The notes below the pieces were generated by a model. That model searched no databases. It was not told the origin of the DNA and saw only the letters and a list, made by a program, of their open reading frames with translations. A stretch of DNA of 64,000 nucleotides from Mesorhabditis belari (Eukaryota > Nematoda > Chromadorea > Rhabditida > Rhabditidae), in NCBI GenBank assembly GCA_958450365.1, contig CAUEEP010000729.1, forward strand, positions 516,001 to 580,000, read 5' to 3'. How positions within the stretch are numbered: position 1 is the first letter of the stretch; each line of letters opens with the position of its first letter. Shown here piece after piece: positions 43,322-64,000 of the stretch. The translations under genes were made by a program, and so were the position numbers.

Positions 43322-45303
43322 ATGCTCTTTGGGATACCGAAGCTCGACAAATTAAAGCTGACCACGCATCTGCTCGATGATCCCGTCGATCGACTTAACT
43401 ACAAGGGAGCTGCGACGGTGATTTTCTTTCTCGCTGCCATGGTCTCAGCTAAACAGTCAGTTTTTATCTTTTATTTTTGGCTAAAATGGCGGTATGCAGG
43501 TATGCAGGAGCTTTTGTGGTACAAAAAGCATCTTCGGTAACGTAAAGGCAGAAAGCAGTAACGTAAGGTCAGAAAGCTGGAACGTAGCGTCAGAAAGCTG
43601 TAACGTAGCGTCAGAAAGCTGTAACGTAGCGTCAGAAAGCTGTAACGTAAGATCAGAAAGCAGTAACGTAGCGTCAGAAAGCTGTAACGTAGCGTCAGAA
43701 AGCAGTAACGTAAGATCAGAAAGCAGTAACGTAAGATCAGAAAGCAGTAACGTAAGGTCAGAAAGCAGTAACGTATGGTCAGAAAGCAGTAACGTAGTGG
43801 CCGAAAGTTTAAGCAAATAGTGCCTTGTTGCAAATAACTATTCGAGTTTGCTGCTAATATTTGTGCTTTTTAGATTTACGGGACAACCAATCCAATGCTG
43901 GGCCTCGGCTGAATTTGAAAAGAGTTGGATCGATTACGCGCACGACTATTGCCTAGTACAAAGCACTTACTTTGCCGCACTCCCAAGCGAAAGAGCAAAT
44001 GTAACGGCTTTTGCAGGAGACGAAGCTGTTGGAGAAAAGGAGGTTTGTGTTTTAAATATTTTATTGTCAAATTTGACGTTTAGGTACAACATTCATATTA
44101 TCAATGGGTCCCCGTTGTTCTTGGACTTCAGGCGGTTGCCTTCTTAATTCCCAACTGGATTTGGACTGCGCTGGTCAAATTTTTTGGTAAATCTTTTTGC
44201 TTGAACTTTCATATAAATTTTCAGGTATTGAATTGGAAGGCTGCATCCAGTCAGCGGAGAAAGCCAGAGGAGCGACAGAGCGAGAAGAACGCGCAAAACA
44301 CGTATTATTTGCCAAACATTAAATCAAATGCTCTTTTTAGATTGACAACGTCGTTACGGTTTTGGCTGAAGGCGTCGGTTTGCGCGATCGGGATCGTTAT
44401 CGACAACGGGATCGCTACCACAAATTCGGAGCCGACTACCTCTCAAACGCCGTCACCACCTTGTACCTGTCAACGAAGCTTCTCTATGTGATCAACCTAC
44501 TTGCTCAATTGTTTGTGCTGAGCACTTTCCTTGGATTCAATAACGTGTTTTGGGGATTAACGGTTTGTTGGGATTTTTTTATTTTGATGATAAATCTTCT
44601 TTAGAGTGTCTATGAGGTGTTTCTCGGAAGTGGCTGGGGAGAGACTGGCTTGTTTCCACGCGTCACATACTGCGATTTCGGAGTGCGCGCTTTCCACGGA
44701 TGGAGGCCATACACGTTGCAATGCGTCCTCATTCTCAACATGTTCAACGAGAAGATCTTCGTCTTTTTGTGGTTCCTCCTTGTTGGACTTTTGATCATCA
44801 CAAGCGTCTCCACATGTTACGCCTTCTACAGTTATCTGAAACAAGGACGTAAGGAGAAAGCCGTCTTCAGGCGAGTTTTTTGGTGTTTAATTGATAAATT
44901 TCTTTACGTTCAGATGGTTGAAGCACGCTCCCGACTTTAATGAAGCCTACATGCAGCGGTTTATTCAGGAGGCATTGAAATCTGGTTAGTTACTTTGTCA
45001 AAATTTTGTTTAACATTTGATTTAGATGGTTTACTCGTTTTGCGGTTCATAGAGTATCATGCTGGTCTTTCTGTTGCTCGCGAAGTTGCCACGAAATTGT
45101 AAGGCGTATACATATTTTATTCTTGACACTATTTATATTTAAGGTGGATTGAATACATCAACCCAGGCGACGAGAACAGCACAATGATCAGCATTCCACC
45201 AGTGAAAAACGGCGACGAGTTCACTCGATGTGATCGAAAGAAGAGCAGCAGCGAACTCTCTCGGATCTCGGAAGGATCCGACATCGGATCGCTGAAGGCG
45301 TGA
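43322..45303 (+). CDS. innexin (gap-junction channel subunit)
   Basis: Innexins form invertebrate gap junctions at the plasma membrane. The ATG at 43322 is one base after a TTTAG acceptor (ends 43320), consistent with trans-splicing. Nine exons: 43322-43455, 43874-44042, 44084-44186, 44225-44301, 44341-44562, 44605-44870, 44914-44984, 45026-45098 and 45144-45303. Hallmarks: DDPVDRLNYKGAATVIFFLA (N-term, TM1), GQPIQCW with extracellular Cys, DYCLVQSTYF, HSYYQWVPVVLGLQA (the YYQW signature at TM2), TM3 (LYVINLLAQLFVLSTFLGF), GETGLFPRVTYCDF and TM4 (FVFLWFLLVGLLIITSV). The tail is KNGDEFTRCDRKKSSS with stop 45301-45303. It looks intact. The intron after exon 6 starts with GC, not GT. A 21-bp minisatellite fills intron 1. 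Confidence 0.95.
43540..43800. repeat. 21-bp minisatellite in innexin intron 1
   Basis: About 12 units of GTAACGTAAGGTCAGAAAGC with a 21-bp period. As 21 is a multiple of three, frames stay open on both strands, giving long false ORFs (RYCFLTLRYCFLTL and SCNVASESCNVA types). The units lie inside the 43456-43873 intron. Confidence 0.92.
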
Positions 45304-45802
45304 TCAGTAAATGTAATGATACTTCATTGTTTTTTGTGCCATGGTTTTGTAATTTGTCTACCTTGTGATTTTTGAATTTTTCATGTTAATATCAAATTGA
45401 AATGAAATTTTATCGAACTCCAAGGGGAAATGCGGCGAACAACTGCTTCTAAAAACATTTGTCTTCAATCCAGTTTAGCGACTGGGATTTTTCAGAGTTT
45501 TTCAAGTAGACTGCTCGAAGAAGAAACGAGAAGAAAGTTTTGTCGGAATGGTCCCGGTGCTATCAGTGTTGTGCAGAAGCCTATCTCATAGAGAGGAGCC
45601 TCTTCTCACCAACAAGACCACTCCTTATCGACGAAACCCCTCTCCCTTTTTTTGTGCCCGTTTTTAGGAGACTCCTGAAGAAAAAAAAGTTGAAAGTTTC
45701 CTCGATTTGATTTTCTTTCAACCATTCTTTAGGCCCATTTATTGAATAGTCAACCTAAATACTTTTCGATTTTAAGCAATCAACTCTCAAACGGGTTAAA
45801 AG
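45304..45802. other. innexin 3' region and ABC transporter 5' region
   Basis: No gene is supported. The genes point the same way about 500 bp apart, which is longer than typical nematode operon spacing, so an operon is not evident. A 3' splice site directly before the ABC ATG at 45803 is not obvious. Confidence 0.45.
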
Positions 45803-58166
<12,364 letters not shown>

Positions 58167-58289
58167 TAATCCTAGTTTAGAAAGAGAGAATTCCTTTAAA
58201 ATTTTTGCGTTTCAAATAAATTATTGTTTCTGAAGTGGAAAAATGATTAGCAGGATAAGTCCTTGTAAGACAAGGACAGCTCAGATGGG

Positions 58290-58750
58290 TACTAACAGGG
58301 GGAAGGTCAGATTTGGCCGTGGAAGTTTGACTGGGAATAAGTGTGGTAAGGGTAATTCGGACCCGCTGATTCCGAATCTGAAGTGAGTTTTTGGGCAGGT
58401 ATCACCAATCGCAAGGAAGCTGGCAAACAAATTTTTGGTAGGTCTATATGACGCGACCTTGACTCGGTGGAAAAGTGTCGCTGTAGCCGATTGGTTAAGT
58501 GCACATTTATTACCATAGACATGGTAATAGACATGGTAATGGACATGGTAATGGCTTTGCTCCGAGAGGCTACAGCGACAAGATCGCGTTATATAGACCT
58601 ACCAAAAATTTGTTTGCCAGCTTCCTTGCGATTGGTGATACCTGCGCAAAAACTAACTTCAGATTCGGAATCCGCGGGTCCGAATTGCCCTTACCACACT
58701 TATTCCCAGTCAAAATTCCACGGCCAATTCTGACCTTCCTCTTGTTAGGC
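58290..58750. mobile_element. foldback element, arms about 190 nt
   Basis: The left arm (GGAAGGTCAGATTTGGCCGT, AATAAGTGTGGTAAGGG, CAATCGCAAGGAAGCTGGCA) is mirrored in the right (TGCCAGCTTCCTTGCGATTG, CCCTTACCACACTTATT, ACGGCCAATTCTGACCTTCC). Near the loop, GTCGCTGTAGCCGATTGGTTAAGT resembles the start of a class II tRNA with its A box. The loop holds a short GACATGGTAATG repeat. It lies just past the ABC transporter stop. Confidence 0.8.
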
Positions 58751-60638
58751 CGGTAGCAGAGCAGGGTGAACCCCAAACTGACTTAGGAAATGTCAGGGTA
58801 GGCCTCGAAAAGGCCAGGTATTCACTGGGATAGAACTTGATAGACTTTGAACGTTATCCTGGGACCGACTCAAGATATGTCCAGACTGATAAAATATTGA
58901 AAAAAGTACTAAAAATGCAAGAAACAGACATTTAAGGTCTTTCAAAAGCCTGCGACCCTTTTTCGAGCCAAAAATACATCACGTCGAAAAAAATTTTGAA
59001 TCTTTTATATCCTCGCGGCGATCCCACAAAACTTAAAATATGGACCCAAAAAAAAAGACAAAAAAACAAAAAGGGCGAGCAGCAAATTTTTTTTTTCCGC
59101 AACTTTCTATAAATAACTCGATAAGCGATGACCAGATTTTTATGTTTTTGGTATCAATTTGTTGCACTTGATGATAGCAAAAATAAAATGGTACCAAAAA
59201 ACATAGAAATCTAATCACGGGTTGTCAAAATATGAAAAGTTGCGGAAATGCCCATTTGAGGAAAAAATTTGCAGTTTTTGGGCGATATTCAGTTCTTTAA
59301 TTGAAAATTTAATTAGCAAAAATGCTTGCTTAAATACCAATTTTATTTTGCCGCCAATCTTTTAAGGATATTCAGTTAATTAACTGAATGGTTAGTTTTT
59401 CCTTTGAAAGTAGAATAAATGACATGGAAAAAGGTGATCTTTTTAGTATTTTGGGGAGTGGGACAAATGCGACCTTTTTTTTGCGCACCCGGACATTTGC
59501 GCACCTTTTTTCCGCACCTTGCCCATTAGCGCACCTTTTTTCGCGTTTTAAAAAGCTCTAAAAAGCTAATATTAACCAATTTCTATTCCAAAAGTTGTTT
59601 TTCTAGGTAATTTTAGGGCGTAGAATCGAAATTTTGACATATCAGAGCGTGTGGAACCAATTTGAAAGACAAAACGGCTAGATGAAATTACAGAAAATTG
59701 TCGATCTTTCTCTTTGTATAACTCCGTCCGTTCGCTTCCACAAGCTCTGATATGTCAAAATTTCGATTCTACGCCCTAAAATTACCTAGAAAAACAACTT
59801 TTGGAATAGAAATTGGTTAATATTAGCTTTTAGAGCTTTTTTAAAACGCGAAAAAAGGTGCGCTAATGGGCAAGGTGCGGAAAAAAGGTGCGCAAATGTC
59901 CAGGTGCGCAAAAAAGGTCGCATTTGTCCCACTCCCGGTTTTTTAGTATTTTGAGCAGGCAATTTTCGGTGAGAGGTCATTGTTGTTTTCTCAATTCGCC
60001 GATCTTTCACCTTAATCGAAAACGGAGTGACTCATTGCTGATCATCGATTTCCGCTCAGAAAGCAAAAGCGAGCATTAGAAATTCAGAAACAGCTCTAAT
60101 ATTTGAAATAGGGGAATTTTGGCTCCTTTTGACTCTATCAATCAATACCAACTATGTAAAAAGAAATCATCTCTTCACTAAATATCTTGAAAAGCTTTTG
60201 CTAACCATAACCATTTTCTGTTTTGCGCTAGAAACTTTTTTCGATAAACGAAATTGAAACGTTTCCAATCATTTGCCGTGCACAATTTGTATAGTCCCGT
60301 CTTTCTTTTCTCCCAGTTTCACTCGGAAAATGCTGCTCGCTAAATGGTGCCCTCGAATAGTTTTTCTCCATTTAAAAAGCTCACTCATAAACATTTCCAA
60401 ATGGCTTTCGTTTCCTCCAAATAGCTTGTTTTACACGCAAAGACTGTTTATTTTTTGTATTTACGGTGGAGATTTGCGTTTAGTACAAGCAGTCACTAAA
60501 AATCGTTCATTTTTATAAAAAAATTGTCAAAAATTGCTTGAATCTTTGTTTAATCTTTTCTTTCGCTCTTTTTTTCAATCGTTTTTCGTTTTTAGAACAA
60601 TCCGGTCAATATAATTCTATTTTTATGCTTTAGACAAG
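58751..60638. other. intergenic region before the sorting nexin
   Basis: No gene is supported. It contains a diverged family B relative (about 59040-59250, with TTTGTTGCACTTGATGATA at its centre) and a family A MITE (59453-59940). Frames within 60273-60518 resemble no known protein. Confidence 0.5.
59453..59940. mobile_element. family A MITE
   Basis: Ends GGGGAGTGGGACAAATGCGA and complement, with GCGCACC boxes, and long inner arms (GAAATTTTGACATATCAGAG-type and complement). TTTTAGTATTTT occurs at both flanks (59441-59452, 59941-59952), with two or so extra bases (GG) at the right junction, so the exact duplication length is unclear. No coding capacity. Confidence 0.8.
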
Positions 60639-63593
60639 ATGCTGGATGGTGATGACACGTTAACGCTTTCCGATGAGGAACACCACGATATTCCACCGGC
60701 ATCGTCAAACGGAACGTCATCAAAGGTTTGAAATTTTAATGATAATCTATTGGGTTGGGGAGAATGAGTCGGCGCCGAAATTTAAAGAAACTTTTTGCAC
60801 CCATAAAACCTTCTTTAAATACACGTTTTGTTTCATCAAAGGGGTCCACTATTTCTTTACAAAATGGCTTTTGAGAGATTCCACAAAGCTTTTCTTTTTT
60901 GGGATTTTATGGATTCCCAAACACAGCTAATCAAAATGACAAAAAGTCCGACTCATTGCTTGAACAGTTTCTTCCACATAAACCTCCTTTGGTGTTTATA
61001 TAAAAAAGATAGAGCACACTCAATTACATAAGTTACCAAATTTTCAGGAAGATCCCTCCAACCGTTTACTCTAGATGACAGTTTATCGATTTTGTGAAAA
61101 AATGATCCTTTGTTGAGTTGAGGCGCTGTTTGAGTTCTCTTTTAAATATTATTTTGTAGAGAATTAGTTACCCTTCTACGGAAATCAAACGCATATCATT
61201 TGACAAAGTCTGCTATAAGATTTAGAAATTTCTTTGATTTTCGGCGCCGACTCATTCTCCCCAACCCAATATTTCTTTTCATTTCACTTTAAAGGGAGTT
61301 ACCTAAATTACACATTCTTGGTTTAAACTTATACCTTTGTCAAGTTATTAAAGTTGTTACCTCTGTTTGGAATCTTTACTTCAATAAGTAATAATCTAAT
61401 AAGTATAATCTGAGTAAGTTACAAACCTCGAAGGTGGTCTAATATTTTGTGTTTAGGTGAACGATTTACTGCTCGAAGACGGAGAAGATGTGAATCTGCA
61501 CTCGGATGCGCCCGCCTCGAAGCTTCGACTTGATGAAGAGCCAGATGAGAAGCCGCGATCAGCCGCCGTTCTTTCAACATCAAATCTTGACGTCAGCCAC
61601 TCGTCTCCGGTAGCGCCACGTGTTGAAGAACACAAGAACTATGTACTGAAGATTTCGGTAAGTTTTGATCGTTTTATTAAAGCACCAACCGACACTTTTA
61701 GCTCTTTTTTTTGTATACTATGCTGGGAGCAATTATCCCACTTTTGGACAGCAACTAGGCTTTTATAAGCATATCAAATGCACGCAAAAATCCAAGCCTT
61801 TATTCAATTCAATTCAATTCAAGTTCAAAGCAAATCCAAGCCTTGATTTTAACTAGATGTGAATTTGTAGACTTCGAAATTTGAACTGTTTAAAATTATA
61901 TGAATTTAGATTGAAACTTTCGAGAAGCGTGGTGACGGAATTAACGCTTATCTGGTCTACAAAGTGGTCACCGAGTCGAGGAATAACCCAGGGATCAGTG
62001 ATCGGATACATGAGGTAAAACTTTATTGTGTAAATTAAACTATAAGATTGTTCGCTCAACGCAATTAAACCTTATGTTTAGGTGTGGCGCCGCTTCTCCG
62101 ATTTTCTCGGTCTGCACGAGAAATTGGTCGAGAAGTTTTTGCATAAAGGTGTCGTCGTTCCTTACCCACCCGAGAAGAGCATAACTGCTATGACAAAGTA
62201 TTAGTATAATAATGATATCGAATACTTTATTTTAGGACAAAATCTGGTAACTCCGATCATGCGATTAGTAACCCGGTTGGAATGCAAAGAGCTCGACAGC
62301 TTGAACGTTTCCTGCGGCGAATTGGCCAGGTATCTTTAAAGTTTAAATGTCTACTCATATTGGAATTTAGCACCAAAAGATGCGAACCGATTGCGATGTG
62401 CGCGATTTTCTCACGATGGAGGCCGAATTACCAAAGGCGAGTAACACTGTGGCTTTATCATCGGCTGGCGTGAAACGATTGATGAAGAGTGTGGGAGAGG
62501 TCGGTGCTTTAAAAAATGACGTGAATAAAATGTTGTCTAGATTGTCAGCTGAATTGACTGGGTTTATTTTAGGCTTTTTCGAAGATGGCTTTCCATATGG
62601 AAGAGGGTGATCGATGGTTTGAACAAACGCAATCACACGTCGAAGAATTAGAAGAATGCCTTCGCAAATTGCTAACTCTTGCCGACACTCTTCAGCATCA
62701 GCGAAAGGAACTTTCATATGCGAATGAAAGCATGTCGAAGGTGAGTTTTAATAGAGCTTGAAAGAAGTGATTCTGTAACTCTAAGCTTATTAAAGCTTGT
62801 TTAAATGTTCTTTTCAGACTATCTCCATGCTAGCTTCGTGCGAAGAATCGACAGCTTTGGCTCGAGCTCTTTCACATCTTACTGAGGCTGAAGAAAGTTG
62901 TGCGGCTGCGTTTGGGAGACAAGTTGGTAGTTTTAATTGATTATTATAAAAATTGTTTAGGCCGAAAACGATCAAGCAAAGCTCACTGAAGCAGTCGGTG
63001 AATATGTAGCCCTCTTCCAAAGCTTGAAAGATGTAATGATTAATGCACTTCTCGGAAATATTAATATTTTAGGTATTCAATGAAAGGATCCGTGTTTGGC
63101 AATCATGGCAAACTGCTCAGCAGAACTTGGCAAAGAAAAGAGAGCAGAAATCTCGGTGAGATTAAATTAGAGTAAGCGTACACATTTGTTCTTTAGTTAT
63201 GAACTTTCTGGTAAAATGGATCGAGCTCAGCAAGCCAAGGATGAAATGGATGAGACCGAGAGGAAAGTCGATCAACTTGAGGTAAAACTTTAAAAGCTAT
63301 GGGGTTGGGGATTATGAAATGGCGTTTCTCGCTTCCGAAACCTTGCTTGAATATTAATTATTTTTAGGGAGAGTTCGGGGAAATTTCCCGCTTGATTCGC
63401 GAAGAGATGGGTCGATTCGATGCTCAGCGGCGTGAAGACATGCGCGAGATCTTCATCGGCTTCTTGGAGGCGCTTCTAGTTGAACAACAAGAGGTTTTTA
63501 TCCTTTTTTTAATAATACCATGAATCATTGGTCTTTCAGTTACTAAAGTTCTGGGAACGTTTCGGGCCGGAGACTCAATCGATCATTCTCTAA
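60639..63593 (+). CDS. snx-1-like: sorting nexin, SNX1/SNX2 type (PX-BAR)
   Basis: SNX1/2 is the membrane-bending half of retromer on endosomes. The ATG at 60639 is five bases after a TTTAG acceptor (ends 60633). The first exons are acidic ([38 protein letters not shown]). The PX domain follows: [78 protein letters not shown]. The RRFSD and PPEKS parts form the phosphoinositide pocket. The BAR domain follows ([88 protein letters not shown]), ending [17 protein letters not shown], stop 63591-63593. Blocks are in family order and complete. Confidence 0.93.
60750..61269. mobile_element. mariner-type MITE in sorting nexin intron
   Basis: Ends TTGGGTTGGGGAGAATGAGT and complement (continuing CGGCGCCGA), flanked by TA (60748-60749, 61270-61271). 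No transposase remnant. It shares the TTGGGTTG tip with 5686-6196 and 18778-19356. Confidence 0.85.
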
Positions 63594-64000
63594 AGTTGCC
63601 ATTTGTTCGCGCAAACGCCATGTCATCTCAAACAATTCCATTCTGCGGTTTTCTTTGCCTTTATGTTTTTGTGTAAGCTTTTACAGGTTTTACTGTCTAT
63701 TAACGGTTTTTTTAAATGAAAAACTTATCACCCATCCATTTATTGTGATCGTTTCCAAGTGTGCTATTCGAGTTCGATATAGCGCTTAATTTATCTGCTT
63801 GTGAGTTGTTTTTCTTCCCAATTTACCATTTCTGATCCGCCCTCCCATTGTGATACGTGCACGATTTCTGTGAATTCCCTGTACTCGTGTTTTTAAATTC
63901 GTTACATTGGGTGATTTTTCTGTAAAATTGTAGTCATGAGTTCTTTTCTGTAACATTTTCTTGGTAAGACTTGGGTATTTTTTATTTTGCAAAGTTTGGT
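63594..64000. other. sorting nexin 3' region
   Basis: T-rich downstream DNA. No gene start or repeat is visible before the window ends. Confidence 0.5.

Noticed and set aside
43471..43833. Repeat-protein-like frames on both strands
   Set aside because: The 21-bp minisatellite keeps all frames open; the segment lies within the innexin first intron as fixed by the KQ-FTGQPIQCW junction.

Overview
This window looks like chromosomal DNA of a free-living rhabditid (clade V) nematode. The sequence shows very short introns (several of 38-45 nt in the innexin gene), 3' splice sites of the form TTTTAG or TTTTCAG, and 3' splice sites placed a few bases before start codons, as expected for spliced-leader trans-splicing. 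The gene content agrees: an innexin, a LET-381/FoxF forkhead factor and a HAF-4/HAF-9/TAPL-type half ABC transporter. I cannot name the species. DNA is AT-rich, and introns and intergenic spaces are packed with palindromic (foldback) mobile elements and minisatellites.

Layout. 1-3.2 kb: no gene; a decayed tRNA-like sequence, simple repeats and a GC-ended MITE. 3.2-4.7 kb (+): a broken sel-10/FBXW7-like F-box/WD40 gene. 4.96-6.2 kb: two internally deleted mariners. 6.36-16.96 kb (-): a gamma-glutamyltransferase of about 21 exons whose introns hold four tRNA-Lys(CTT) genes, several MITEs and a possible nested + strand gene. 17.5-20.7 kb (-): pyridoxal kinase. 21.3-22.7 kb: a pogo/Tigger-like element that has lost its catalytic core. 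23.9-26.5 kb (+): a ZNRF-type RING ligase. 27.1-28.6 kb (-): an AAGAB/p34-like protein. 28.7-29.6 kb (-): ribosomal protein L10a (uL1). 30.4-32.1 kb (+): a SPATS2-like protein. 32.9-40.2 kb (-): a FoxF forkhead gene. 42.8-43.0 kb (-): the 3' end of a small unknown gene. 43.3-45.3 kb (+): an innexin. 45.8-58.2 kb (+): the half ABC transporter. 60.6-63.6 kb (+): an SNX1/2-type sorting nexin.

The genes are unrelated housekeeping, trafficking, signalling and junction genes and do not form a pathway or an evident operon. The unusual part is the mobile and repetitive fraction. There are two related-looking MITE families with GC-rich ends, GCGC-box arrays and, in four of six copies, exact 8-bp target duplications. 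There are TA-flanked mariner relatives; those that still encode anything keep only transposase end fragments. One foldback element carries a tRNA-like unit in each arm. Many minisatellites sit in introns, and one has copied a splice donor. Protein calls come from reading exons by eye; exon ends are approximate unless an exact base is stated.
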